Source: Telmatactis stephensoni (taxonomy: Eukaryota; Cnidaria; Anthozoa; Actiniaria; Isophelliidae). Taken from it: a DNA stretch of 64,000 bases. The stretch covers positions 1 to 64,000 of the forward strand of contig JALIZF010000976.1 in assembly GCA_029948255.1 (NCBI GenBank). The letters are read 5' to 3'. Shown in pieces: positions 1 through 12,720 of this stretch (position 1 is its first letter; every line of letters begins with the position of its first letter). The translations under genes were made by a program, and so were the position numbers. The notes below the pieces were generated by a model. That model saw only the letters and a list, made by a program, of their open reading frames with translations, was not told where the DNA came from and ran no database searches.

Positions 1-40
1 CCGACGTGTCTGGGAGGGGAAGGGAAGGGAAACAAGGGCC

Positions 41-207
41 CAACCAACAGATGCACAGAAGACGTCAAAGCTTGGCGAGAACAAGTCACGCCACTCGACT
101 TCATCAAACTAGTGGCGTATTTTTTGTTCTCAAAACATTTTGACGTCATCTGTTCATCTATTAAAGAAGCACGGACAGGAAATCTATTGGTTAAACAAAC
201 CACATTG
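41..207. mobile_element. Truncated fold-back related to 7045-7234
   Basis: Shares gatgcacaga, gtcacgccact and tttgacgtcatctg in the same order; the left arm tip is missing. Confidence 0.55.
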
Positions 208-1001
208 AGTCCAATGTTAAAGGTCGTTCAACAAGTTTATTGCCACGCTACTGCTAGCTGCCGCTGCCGCTGCCCATGCAGAGTGTGGTACTCATCACTA
301 GATGCTGCCACCTCACTCAAAACTAAACAATTTCTGCCTGGCTTCGTAACATTTCCAAGAAACTCAATAAAGGGGTCAAGACCAGCGGTAAAAACTACTG
401 CGCATGCTTATTTTATCAGGTATCATTTGAAATGTTAGCTTGCTGCAGTAACAAGAACATCCACTCGAATAAGTCAACGATATTTAGCTTAATTGCGCAT
501 GGGTGTACGTTTTCACCGCTGTCTCGAAAAACTGTTGTCCACATACACCTAAGAGAGAGCTTTGTAATCGCGCCTTCTCTTTTTCAAAAAGACGCGAGGT
601 TATTCCTGAAGTCATATTTTTTGAAAGTATTTTTCTATTGAGCTGGTTCTTGTTGGGTAGATGAGATAGTGCCTTACAAAGGAGCACGAGTCAAAAACAC
701 CCTTATATCTTCGCCATTACTAAGGGTTCAAGCCATAGTGATCAAGGGACACTCTTTAGAACTACCCCTCCCCTCCCAGCTAGTACTCTGGGTGGAGGAG
801 TTGAACTGTCCAAAATCATCCAAGGGAAACGTTTGTTCCTATGGAGATAATGGAGTCTAAACGGATACACCACTTTTCTGAGAAGAGAATATGAACAGAG
901 GGTATGTAGGCTGACTCCTTGGCAAAGGCGAGGATATTTGCACTGTACAATTGTGAAATTTGAATAGAAACAGGTATATAGCGCGCTGTATTCATGCTTG
1001 G

Positions 1002-1144
1002 TAGAGCAGATTTCGTATGACTGTGAAAACGGTACCGCACGGTCACGGCACGGTTACGGCAGTAATTTCGAATGCTTTTATAGACATCACGGCACTAACA
1101 CGGCACGGCGCGGTCCGTTTCACACTCATACGAAATCTGCTCTA
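1002..1144. mobile_element. MITE family 1, copy 1
   Basis: A palindromic element, about 143 bp, with ends TAGAGCAGATTTCGTATGA and its inverse; the flanking TA may be the target duplication of a Tc1/mariner-type mover. It is downstream of the last PUR exon. Confidence 0.8.
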
Positions 1145-1966
1145 TGCACTCATTGGTGTTCCCAAAAACAAAAGATAGATTAATGAAACGGGCTTTAGAG
1201 AGAAGAGTACGAGAAAACATCGAGAAATCTGGCTATAGCTTCTCTCTTATTGGGCTTCCTGTGTTGGAGTAAAGAGGGACACAAAGGACAAAAGGGAGCT
1301 TCTTTCTATTTGTTCCGAGTCTTTTTCGACTCCAACAAAGGAAGCTAAGTGAGAGATTATACGTTTTATACAACATTTTCACTCACTCCACCCAAAAGTT
1401 AATAAATGTTATTTCATAATTATAGTCTAAAAGTAATTGAATTTTTTTTCGAATATCGAATATTGAATATTTGCAGGATGACGTCACATTTCTATAACGA
1501 CCAGAACCCTTTGCGACTTTTTTAACTTCAATAAAAGTGCAAAAAATGAGAACTATTATGCTAAAACTACTTTGACCTATAAATGAAGATTGGAATCATA
1601 TCAAAGCGAGTTGTGTAACCACTGTTATACTGACTGTATTTATATCTGTACTTAATGAGATATTCACTGACATGCAAATGACTGTGTGCGCAGGCTCAGT
1701 TAGATGAGAAAGCTATCATGAAGTAATTTAGCGAGCATTATAGTGTACCAACAATCTAAACCTTTCACAAAACTTGGCTTTAGGCAGCCAGCTGTACCAC
1801 AATTAGCCAATTTTGTTCGTATGTTTTTCAAGGCAATCAAGAATTTATACAGTACTAAAGAACCTTTGCAAAGCACCCTGGTTGTCTAATGACGTCATCG
1901 TGCAAATCGACCAATAGGGGACAATTATAGAACATGCTACTGAATTGCAAACACAAAGTGTACGGT

Positions 1967-4900
1967 TCAGTCTTCCCCTTCCATGCTGTCCAACATATCA
2001 CCTGAAATACAAATCAGATTATAACAAGTAGATTTAGCAAACGAGAGGCGACACCAGAACGGGATAGACTATGAAAGGAGACTTGTTAATGTTTGGGCTC
2101 CGTATAAAATACAACAAGGGATGAATGGAAACTTGTATTACCGTATAAAAAGAGAGATAACTTACTGACGTTTCAATCCTCGGCCATTTGTCAGAGTGCC
2201 TAGGCTAGAAACGTCGTTAAGTTACCTCCTTTTTAGCATCCCTTATTGGATGGACAAATGCATCGTACATGTCACGGCAGTCACGCAATGATGGAATGTG
2301 AGTCACACTTATTCACTGCGTGACTTGCGACGTCAGTCCCGGAGGCGATTGTATCTGTTTTCGTGTGCTTATAAGGGGGTGTTTCCATGGCACTAGGATC
2401 ATCCTAGCACTAGGATCATTCTAGCAGGCGAATCATCCTACCTATTATAATAACTGCATTCTGTTTACAAGGAAATTTGTGTCTTCATTTCGGTTAATAG
2501 GATTATCCTACTAAACAGAATGCAGTAAATGTATAGCAATGTATAAGCAATATATAGGGATGATTCGCCTGTTACGGTGATCCTAGTGCTAGGATGATCG
2601 TAGTATCATGTAACACCCCCATAAATCTGTTTCCATGTGTTCGACCATTTACGGGAATTTTAACGGGTTACGGATTTTCACTTCAAACATTTCTACTCAC
2701 CAATAGTGTCCCGTACTCGTGCCCATCCAACCTTAGGAATAGTGATAGATGTACGATAATTCGCAGTTACCTGAAACACAATATGCTATGATAAGTATTA
2801 AAGGTAAAGGTAAAGGACCTTGTTTAAACGCCGGTAGTTCTTTTGGCTGAGCTAATCTTCCTGGAAGCCGACGGATGCGAGGTCAGATTGGGATCGAACT
2901 AGGAACCTCTCGCACAAAGGACGAGCACTAACCAACTGGTGCCATCCTTGCAAAACAGGCGTGCTTGCTGGGGTTGGGGAAGTTTGTCATGGACATTTGT
3001 AGCCTGCGTTGCCGGGCTCTCAAGGGAAGGACAGAGGAAGGGAGGGGAGGAGAGGGGAAAATAGGGGAAAGGGGAGGGACTGGGGAGGAGAGTAGGGAAA
3101 TGAGAGCTCTCCCTTTCCTTTCCTCATCTCCTCCCCAGTCCCCCTGCCCTCCCCTTTCCCCTCCTTCCCCCTGCCCTCCCCCCTTCCCTTGAGAGCCAGC
3201 AACGCAGGCTAGAGCACCGTGTGAAATTTGAGAGCGAAAATGAAGTTGGTCAAAGTTCCAAAAAGGTTATCTAATACAGACAACAAAATCGTGCATCATT
3301 GCATGCAACATTGTTGCGTTGCAAGTTGAAGCGCAAATGTTGTTCGTATAACCCTTTATCATTATGACGTTTCATACCTCTCTCTATACCACAACCCTTT
3401 TGGAGTATCTATTGTTCATCAATTTGAGAATATAGTGTTTGTATTCTCCAGGGATTTTTAAATTTGAATATGAAAGATTATTGAAGAGGATTCTGGTATA
3501 GATAGAGGCATGGAACGTCATAAAAGGTAAAGGCTTATTACCACTCCGCTCGCAAAAAAAATCGTTTTTACAAAGAGTAGAGACGGCTTCTACTTCATGC
3601 AACAAAGAAAATTTGTTGCGCACGAGGTGTAATACGAGCAACATTTGCTGTGCAACTTGCAACGCATGCGCGAAATGTTGCACGATTTAGGTGGAAGGGT
3701 AAGAATGAAAGACTCTGGAGGTTTTATTATCACAGTTTCAAGGGTTAGGATCGATACACGAAAACAAGGAAGTGCCAATGGTCCCCAGTAATCCACACAA
3801 ATTTCTTCCGAAAAGGAAAAGGATCTAAGTTACCTTTACTGGTCACCATTTACGAATTTCTAGCCGGTTAATGGCGTAAGCCGCTTGACTATCCTAACCC
3901 CCACTGCTTATCGATTATTGGAAATACAAGAAAGTATAGAGCAGATTTCGTATGAGTGTGAAACAGATCACACCGTTCCGTGACCGTGTCAGTTCCGTGA
4001 TGTCTATAAAAACATTCGAAATTCCTGCCGTAACCGTGCCTTGACCGCACGGTGCCGTTTTCACAGTCATACGAAATCACTCTAAGTACAAAGTAGCGTG
4101 TGGTACCTCAGATATCCTTAAGAAAACCCCACGGGCATTGTTACCAACATCAAAGTAGAATTTCTTCTGCTCCACTCGTAGTTCACAAGACTTGGGCAAA
4201 ACACGACATTCCTCTGCAACGTAAAGAAAACTTTCTATTTTATGTTTTGTCTATTAGGAATCTGATGACTTGGGATGATGTAGCCAGGTTTTCAGACTGT
4301 CGGGGCTATTCACTTTTTTCCTTCTCGGATGCCCCCTGATTGCCTGCGAGCAGTGTCTCCTGTTGGTAGTTTCTGACGCGAAAGAAATTCATAGATCCAC
4401 TATTCATTGTGTTCCGTCTTAGTCACTATTGCTACGTTCGGCAAGCCAAATACGTTTTTCTCAGTATACAGCACGAATGTACATATTAGATTGCTGAAAA
4501 CTTTATATGTCTGTCTTGCACATGTCTTGGAATTTATGTATTCTAAGAGTGTGTTATTAGGGGACAAACAAACAAACAAACAAACAAACAAACAAACAAA
4601 CAAACAAACAAACAAACAAACAAACAACAACAAAAACCAGTAAATGCGGTAAATCTTTCTGAAATCTACGATGTTTTTTTCGGACATTCTATATTCCAGT
4701 GGGAATACTGCGCAATTGACTCTTATCACGCTGGAGTGAATTCAAAAGTATCAGATTTATCGAAAAATGGAATTCAAAATCGAATTCATCATACCGAAAA
4801 TAGTAAAACTGCCAAGTTTCGACAACATTGTTCTCAAACGAACGGAGATATGAATTTTTGAAAGTCAGCATTTTTACAAAGAAATGTATGGGAGTAACGC

Positions 4901-7900
4901 ATCACATGCGTTATCGTGTTTAGTACGAACGTTTTCTTTCAAAAGTTCCTCATAAATATTCAACTTCAAATTCATATCTTCGTCAGTTTCAGCGCGATGT
5001 TGTTGAAATTTTGCAGTTTTTTGACACGACAAATTCGATTGTGAGTTCCATTTTTCGATAAATCCGATATTTTTTTGAACTCACTCCAACGTGATAAGTA
5101 AGAGTCAATTGTAATTTCATATTCACTCAAGCAAATTGTAGATCTATGAATTAAGCCTGGTTCTCACTAGCGACGCAAGCATAAGCGCAAGCAACATACG
5201 CAGACTCAGTACTGCATTTATCACCGAGGTGTGAGAAAAGACAAGCACCGCTAATGAGCAGTACCCTACTGAGTCTGCGTATGTTGCTTGCGCTTGTGCT
5301 TGCGTCGCTAGTGAGAACCAGGCTTTACCTACAGGGGACTCTACTCGCTGGGAAACCTCTGACAGTCTGAAATTTAATTGCCGACCGTCCGTTGCCGATG
5401 GTCTGACAATAAAGGCCGATAACGAAATATATAAACGGTAACTTCCAATGCCAGGAGCAAAAACCGCGCTGCCGTCTGCTGTTTCCTGTCTACAAAACGT
5501 TACTTCTCTTTTAAATCAACAAAACCTGGCTTCTTTACGATTATAACGATAAGCGTTAAAGTTACGTTCGTGCGTACGTTAATTTTATATCTACGTAGCA
5601 AGGTGAGTCATTCTTTACGATTACGTTAGAATTACGTTCGCACGTACGTAAATTCTACACCTACGTAACTAGGTGATTTCGTATGAGTGTGAAACGGACC
5701 GCGCCGTGCCGTGACCGTGTCAGTGCCGTGTTGTCTATAAAAACATTTGAAGCTCCTGCCGTAACCGTGCCGTGACCGTGCGATGCCGTTTTCACAGTCA
5801 TACGAAATCTACTCTACATCGCACATTCGCCGTAAAGGTGATAAATCACTTTTCCGTTAAAACGCCAAACACTCAATACGAGAAACCCGTTTCTAGAAAG
5901 ACCCGATGACCTTACACTGCAGCCTCGTTAACTTACCCGATAAAGTTCTCGGGTGTTTCTAAAAGCGCGCGCTATTTTCAATTTTTATGATATTACGAGC
6001 AAATTAACGCACGCTCCCGTAAATTTTTCCCGTAACTCAAAGGGCCCGTAAAGTTATCGAGTCTTGCGAAAAACAATTTACTGTTTGTCTAATAGTAAAG
6101 AACGATTGCAATTCTCACTACGCTAGTTAAACAAACCCACCATCCTCACCGTCATCAGAGCCGCACTCCTCTAGTATTTCAGATAAGTTGTTCCTGATAT
6201 CAACTATGCCCTGAGCGGGTATGGCTATCTCCTTTCGCATGGCGGCACGCCCACGGGACAGGGGTGCTTGGCTGACCTATGCACCATAACAGAATGATCA
6301 GTAGAAGAAAACTAAAAGGAACAAATAGAATAGATTTCGTATGAGTGTGAAACAGACCACACAGTGCCGTGACTGTATCAGTGCCGTGTTGTCTATAAAA
6401 ACATTTAAAATTCCTGCCGTAATCGTGTCGTGACCGTGCGGTGCCGTTTTCACAGTCATACGAAATTTACTCTACTAGATCCCGTTTCACAAAGCGTGTG
6501 ACACTTACGAATAACCGTAAACCGAAAAAAGGGGCGGGGATTAAAAAGGGGGTCGATTTTTCTGACTTACAATAAAGATGTCTGTTACATAGAGTCAATT
6601 TCGTATGACTGGGAAAACGGCATGGTCACTTTACGGTACGGTTACAGCAGAATTTCCGAGTGTTCTTATAGATATTACGACACTGTCACGATCACGGAGT
6701 TTCCCATTCATACGAAAACCGCTCTATGAGACTTACAAATGCTCGTACGTTATTCACGTAAAACCGCGGGTCTGAAGTGGAAAATTTTGTAGTTCCGTGA
6801 CCCATCAATGGCATTTTTTCGACAAATCATTACGATGACTACCACTTCCAAAACGGCCACCTTTCTGCAATAACCACCTTTATACATGTGTGTTGTCATG
6901 AATTTTATTGGTATATTGACTATATTGATTACGCACGCTTTGATTGGACGAGAGCCGCGTGTGATTAAAGTACGCGCATAGATGACGTCATTGCATCTTA
7001 CGCGCGCTCTGATTGGTTGAAATGTTTCGATAAATATTATATACAACAGATAGATTCCATTTTTCCGTGGTTCTGTACTCAAATAGATGCACAGAACATG
7101 TTAAAATGTGGTGAGAACAACAGTCACGCCACTAGACTTCGTTTCGTGGCGTACTGTTTTCAATCTCACCACGTTTTGACGTCATCTGTGCATCTATTGG
7201 AGTACAGATGCACGGAAAAATGGAATCTATTTGTTAACCAATATATAAGGACTTTTTACCTTTAAGAAGCGTCCACGGTTATTCTCCTTCAAATCAAGAT
7301 AGTACCTCTTTGTTTCCCCATTAATCATCTCACTACAGTCAGATTACAAAATCATTAAATATTAAAAAAATAATGATATAATAAATTTGAAAGGGAGAAA
7401 TCGTGTGCTTAGAAAAAATGTTAAGAGAAAACAAAATTTCAGGAGAGTTATTAGGAAAATGGACCTTTTCAAGCGACCATCTTCTGGTACTGCTTCCTCA
7501 CATTTAGATGATCCAGTGTCTATGAAGAAACACAAAAATATAATTCAATTTTTAAACTAAACAGTAAAATAAATAACAATTAAGGGGCAATGCAAAATTG
7601 ATAACCTCTGATAAATTCTTTTCCTCAATTATCTTTTAACTCAAAAGAAGACTCCAGAATTTGACCAGTCATTGCTTACTATGGTCTCACAAAGACCTAA
7701 CTACAGTTTGAAACTCAAAACTGTGACTACTGTTGATGTATTTGCTTACTTTTTGTCTTGCCATCCTGGCAATTAGCACTGAGATAAGAGTTAAGATAAG
7801 AGAATCCTTTGATGGAGATTGGATAATTGCTCAGTTGAAAGTAATATGCAAATACATTATCGCTCTTCACATTTTTGGGCTTTGCACTGTTAAATTATAT

Positions 7901-10900
7901 TCAATAAGATATTAGACAGATTTAGCAATGTGTTACACAAATTCATTGCATACATCATGAAATTATGTTATGATGGCATGTTCATGATAGAGCGATAACA
8001 CTAAAAGTGTGAAACAAGTACTAACTAAAAAGTACAAATAGTACTAATGAAACAATAGAAACAAAGGGTTTTGCTACTATTTGTCTCTATTTAGTTGCTA
8101 AGTTATTTCACGGTTTTAGTGTTATTGCTCTACCATTTTACACATTTCCCATCCTCTCCAGGGTATCAGTGATGTGAATTTGAACATTATTCGTCATTGT
8201 ATGCAGCAATCTCACAACATACAGCATTTGCTAAATCCACTGTGCTTCTTTGAGAAACTTTGCAGTGGGTATATAGGGATTATCTATTTAGTAATCAAAG
8301 GATTTTAGCAAGTCAGAGTGCACATTGAACTATAAGATCTGGACATACACTCTACTATTACCTAAAGTATACGAAAATGACCTATATGCACAATGTATAT
8401 CAGTTGGTTGAATGCACCCAGGTTAGTGTCAACTTGTCCATCATCTGGCCACTATTTATAATGCTTGAAACCCGTTGGTGCCTACAATTTTACAGTATGT
8501 TCCTCAGCATCAGCTAGCCCTCTCAATAAGCAGAAGGTATTACATTTGAGGAACAAGGAGAATTGCTGACTTTATGATATATTGGAAGAGTGATCACACA
8601 CAAAGCAACAGACCTTTTTACTGATATGGTGCCATCTTGAATAAATTACTTTATTCCGTAAAATGCGCTTGATTAGCTGCACATTGGGAGGTAATTTTTT
8701 GAAGAAAATCATTTCTTTTGTGATGAAAAATTATTTCAAACTCAAAATATAGTTAGTGCAAACTTCCTTCTATGCAAGTATACCTAGGCTCATACAAAAA
8801 TGACACATTTTTATGAGGGCTGAAATTGGCTTTCCCCCTGGGCATCCCATAACATTTACGTTATTCAAGATGGCAACCATATCTAAGTGAAAATTATCTT
8901 TGTGTACTAATGAAGTTGCAGGCCTCAGTGACCCATGACCACCGGGCAGATTTTATGGGAGTGTGAAAAGGAGCATTGTGTAGCCATGTCAGCTCAGGTG
9001 ACCTCTAAAACAGGCTAAATTCACTCCCTGTTACTTCGTGTTACAAGTCACTGTGCTGCAGTGATCATGTCATTTATATAATCATCAGGAAACTGTTCCA
9101 TTGTCAAACATCTGGGCAAAATGCAGCATTTGAAACTAACTTTCCCAAAGGTTGACCCTCAACCTTGGTAGGTACATGCAACAGTTATGCTATGATGATA
9201 TTATAGTCAGGATGTGAGTCACTGTGTTGCCCAACTAAAACATTTTGTTGACACCCATGCCAGAAGTTCCTTCAGCAAGCTGATGTTCCAGGAAGCTGAC
9301 AGTGCACTCTTTTCCACCCCCACCTCTCCCCTCCATCAGTGCTCTATTTCAAAGGTATTTAAAGGTAATTAAAACTACACAGAATCCAAAGAAGTCAAAA
9401 CAAGTGTGATGTCACTGAAGATTAAACTCTGAACCTCTCGCTCCAAAAGCCACATACTAACCAACTGTCAGCTACACTTGCTTCTTCACAGTCTAAGTCT
9501 AGCCATTTCACATAATTCATATAAAAACTGCTCAACTATTTTCAAACTTTTGAACACAAAAGAAGCATTTGAAACCACTTGTCCAAAGGTTGATGCACAA
9601 CTTATATACAGGTGCACTATACAACAGTTAAGCTTTGATGATACTTAAAGACCAGCCTACCTTGTTGAGCCAGGAACTCTGCAAAAATTGTTAATTTATC
9701 ACGCAATTCTCTGCCACATCCCACAGTCAAAATGACTTTGCGCTTCATATTCCTGTTGGTAGATACCTATTAAGTAATAACAATATCATTTTACAGACCA
9801 TTAGTAAACCCTGAACTTTATAAGTTATATGACAAACCTCTTAATTTAATCATTGCTCTCTGCAACCCAGGCTAATAATTATTATTCTGTTGCTTTATAT
9901 CTTGCTCACAGAAAAATAATATATCAGCCTATAGGAATGTTGTCTGTTACCCCTGGTTTCATGAGGATACTATATTTGGTTTAGCAGTTCTGAGCCAATC
10001 AATACAGTAACTTTTGTTTCAAGATTATCCAATGGTTTAAAATGGATCCACAGGATAATTCCTAATTGCTGGATTTTGCAAGTGCTAGGAACTCAGTTAA
10101 AAAAATTCTCACTTCTTACCTTCGCTGTGGAAGGAAGACTGCTAGGAACTCAGTTAAAATGGCTTATAAATTGAGGACTCTAATATAGCATTAATAAATT
10201 AAGCCATGCTGTCAGCCATTTTTGAGTTCTATAGTTATAGAAGCTGTAACCATTCAAAACCTGAATCAAATTATTGCATACAAGATGCATGGCTTCATAA
10301 CATGAAGATTTAGTGTGATGTACTTTGGCAACATTGAAAGTTTGAAAACAATCAAAAACATAATTTCTTGATTTTCCTATCAATAAAAGAGGGCAGCAAT
10401 AATTTTCACAAGAAAATTTAGAAAAAAGGTTGAGTTTTAGAATGAATAAAACTTTGCAAATTAAAACTACCAAATAATACCCTAAATATTGATTGCTGAA
10501 TTTGTGTTTTACCATTTGAATGGAAATTTCTAGTAATTTGTAAGGAGGGAGAAGCAGACAACAACATAGACAGACTGACAGTAATGCACTGTTCAATTGT
10601 TCCAAAACACCTTGTTTTCATGAGTGAATTAGTAGTAGGGCAGAAACAGACAGCAATATACACAGACTGACAGTAATTAATGCATTGTTCATTGTCTCTT
10701 CTCACACCTAGGTGAGAAATACAACACTAACTCTGCTTCTGCTTCAGTGGCTCATTAAAAAACCAGGCTTAAACGTAGCTTTTGCACAATGGAAAATTTC
10801 TGGAAAAAGAGGACAACCTGAACGACCAGAAAATCATGTACCATTTACTATATTGCCTGATTCTTTTAATGTAGTGGAGAACAGTTCATTCTGAAATATG

Positions 10901-12720
10901 GCATTTAAATCAGGCAATTCTAGTTCTTCCATTCATTTTCAATGACAAAAAGAGTATTGTATAAAATATTTTTTGAAGTTGAATCCCTGTGTTAATACAT
11001 GGGCAAAGAAAATATTTCAAGGGCCAATACTAAAATCTTTCATAGTTATTGAAAATCTGACAGCCATAAACTTGGGAAAACTATGGAGACATATTTCTTC
11101 AAAATATTATGTTCAAATATAATATAAGTTGTCTAAATTTGTAGACAGTTCTGATTGAAATATTGAATTACAACACAGTATCATATCACCAAAACTTTGT
11201 AAATGTGATATTATAAAATAGCAATAATAATTACGTAAGATATGGGTCGGATTTGTTTATTTTCTCAACCGAAATCAAAGCCGATTTCGCAATCCTCCAT
11301 GATAGCGCTCTATTTACATATTATTGAAATTAGCATATTTAAAGGGCCAAATGGGTTGCAATTAAAAAGTTCCACCATACTACCATCCAGAAAAGGACTT
11401 GCCATTTAGATTTGCAGTTGTGAAAACAGGGACGAAGACAAGACTTTTTTCTTTCTTATTTCTGCAAAGGTGACGAAAATAAAATTCTGAACACGGAAAT
11501 CATCCGAGGACCAATGGACAAAGGCCCCGGTGGGAGTTGAATGTGTCAAACCTGGATCAAATTGTGCGCTTAAAGACAAATGCCTTAAATTGTAATAATA
11601 ACATATCCTACACTGGCAAGCATTGTACTTTCATACTGTATTTTTTAAATATTATATATGATATGCCATTTCAGATTTGCTTCTAAAAGTACAAAGTTGT
11701 CTGGGCTACGTGTAATATTTTCGTACAACTAAGAACAAGATACTATGAATACAAACTTGAATAATTTATGTGCCTTGATTTTATCTCCACCACAATGAGT
11801 TATAACTCTCTACGGAGGACCTGACTAAACTAGAAAATCAAAAGTACGTCGACAGCAAAAATTATAAAGAACGATTTGTACGAAATGCCGGGTCTATGGT
11901 GGAATGGATGTGTACATTGAGCTTAAACAAATCTCCATATTATTCAATAATTTTTTTTCTGGATAAAGGAAAATTTAAAATCAAATCTTAGTAGTCGGAT
12001 TTATTTTTCTGGATTACAGAAGAAATGGCGAGATATTTTAATTTAGAGTTGTTGAGGTTATGAAATTTTGCAAAATGAAGGCGATTGTCTGATGTACATC
12101 AACATATCTCCCTCACAACAACAACTTTAAATCCAGCGAAAATTTTTCACGCCTTTTCCTTGGCCTCAGCAGAACAAAATGCAAGATTAATCCCCCAACT
12201 TTGAATCCTAAAATGATGCATTATCTTCCAGTTAAGGATATAACAGCTGTTAGTCAAAACCAAGAGGAAAAATAATCTGCTTTCGTTACAAGAAATGTTC
12301 GCCATTTTGTAGTCGTCGAAGCCGGTCGCAAAAAAAAATTTTTCTCGCTTCTTACCTCGCTGATTTTAATATATTTTCCACGACGATTGCTCTTCAAATC
12401 AATATAAAAACGCTTGGACTGGATCTGCACGCTCTTGCTCATAAGTTCTTCATCCCCTGCGAAAAAATACACCCAAAAATAAACCGAAATTCAAAGCAAA
12501 AATACGAATGTAAATTCATTAAGACCGGACACGGATTCAAAATATGTCGATCTTGCATCTTTGATCGATAAATTTTCGCCTTTTCACAAAACTTATGCAC
12601 CTACCAACCTCCAGAATTGTAGCTTAGATACTCAATGTTGAAAGAAAATTTACCTTCGACGTTGCTGGGCCTCTGGTCGGTGTAATCCCCTCCGTTTGCT
12701 CCATCACCGGTGGCAGCCAT
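1967..12720 (-). CDS. PURA: PUR-family single-stranded nucleic-acid-binding protein (Pur-alpha/beta homolog), 9 coding exons
   Basis: Purine-rich-element-binding protein; the family binds ssDNA/RNA and acts in transcription and mRNA transport. Coding exons on the minus strand, in order: 12720-12654, 12456-12356, 9766-9661, 7519-7465, 7332-7260, 6276-6141, 4213-4107, 2770-2701, 2001-1967. All junctions have GT..AG ends and the phases agree, giving 250 codons with the stop, a little shorter than vertebrate PURA. Three PUR repeats are visible: repeat I (exons 2-3, QSKRFYIDLKSNRRGKYIKI and KVILTVGCGRELRDKL), repeat II (exons 4-6, KRYYLDLKENNRGRFLK and IAIPAQGIVDIRNNL) and repeat III (exons 7-8, KKFYFDVGNNARGVFLRI and NYRTSITIPKVGWARV). 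The start is the ATG at 12720 (MAATGDG...), matching the short Gly-rich N-terminus of the family. The exon 6 donor is gtgggt; if it is not spliced, a TAA follows after four codons, ending the protein after repeat II. Introns hold many MITEs and SINEs. Identity is secure; which vertebrate paralog it matches cannot be told. Confidence 0.93.
2375..2620. mobile_element. Palindromic element with GGGGGTGTT ends
   Basis: Ends GGGGGTGTT ... AACACCCCC with a direct ATAA on each side; long inner arms (ctaggatcatcctagc, aggcgaatcatccc). Confidence 0.66.
2800..2960 (-). mobile_element. tRNA-derived SINE in the last PUR introns
   Basis: On the minus strand it has a box A-like GGTTAGTGCTCG and box B-like GTTCGATCCCA, and ends in short TTTACC repeats. 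Confidence 0.62.
3000..3210. repeat. Fold-back with purine/pyrimidine arms
   Basis: Arms tagcctgcgttgcc...gggctctcaaggga and inverse enclose long GGGGA / TCCCC tracts. Reading frames here are artefacts of low complexity. Confidence 0.7.
3285..3690. mobile_element. Fold-back element, about 400 bp
   Basis: Arms aaatcgtgca...gcgttgcaagttg and inverse; in PUR intron 7. Confidence 0.6.
3937..4084. mobile_element. MITE family 1, copy 2
   Basis: Same palindrome; 23 bp from the end of PUR exon 7. Confidence 0.8.
4563..4625. repeat. (AAAC)n microsatellite
   Basis: About 15 units of aaac; the reading frames through it are artefacts. Confidence 0.9.
4711..5112. mobile_element. Fold-back element, about 400 bp
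   Basis: Arms caattgactcttatcacgct and the inverse gtgataagtaagagtcaatt, continuing through tttatcgaaaaatgga. In PUR intron 6. Confidence 0.65.
5154..5324. mobile_element. Harbinger-like MITE, TTA duplication
   Basis: A near-perfect 171-bp fold-back with ends AGCCTGGTTCTCACTAGCGA and direct TTA on both sides (5151-5153, 5325-5327). Confidence 0.72.
5671..5816. mobile_element. MITE family 1, copy 3
   Basis: Same palindrome with a shortened left tip; in PUR intron 6. Confidence 0.78.
6326..6474. mobile_element. MITE family 1, copy 4
   Basis: Same palindrome; 50 bp upstream of PUR exon 6, in intron 5. Confidence 0.78.
6590..6726. mobile_element. MITE family 1, copy 5
   Basis: A more diverged copy; in PUR intron 5. 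Confidence 0.72.
7045..7234. mobile_element. Fold-back element next to PUR exon 5
   Basis: Arms aatagattccatttttccgtg and its inverse, with a gtcacgccact..gtggcgta centre; 26 bp from the exon 5 donor. It is related to 41-207. Confidence 0.66.
7988..8132. mobile_element. MITE family 2 (TAGAG..ACACTAAAA ends)
   Basis: Ends TAGAGCGATAACACTAAAA and its inverse; the interior is rich in actaaatag-type motifs. In PUR intron 3. Confidence 0.7.
9352..9478 (-). mobile_element. Diverged tRNA-derived SINE
   Basis: Related to the 2800-2960 copy: on the minus strand, the phrases GTTGGTTAGT and GAGAGGTTCAGAG and an acctttaaat-type tail. Weak. Confidence 0.45.

Noticed and set aside
2965..3202. Pro/Ser-rich and Gly/Glu-rich frames
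   Set aside because: They lie in the purine/pyrimidine arms of a fold-back.
4400..4729. Frames of 78 and 109 codons on both strands
   Set aside because: They run through an (AAAC)n microsatellite and consist of simple repeats (QTNK / FVCL).
6750..7082. A 110-codon minus-strand frame in PUR intron 5
   Set aside because: It spans a fold-back element and intronic sequence and does not continue the PUR frame.
10180..10894. Frames of 141, 95 and 60 codons in PUR intron 3
   Set aside because: No domain or splice-consistent continuation; the area has a short imperfect tandem duplication (about 10550-10600 and 10640-10698).
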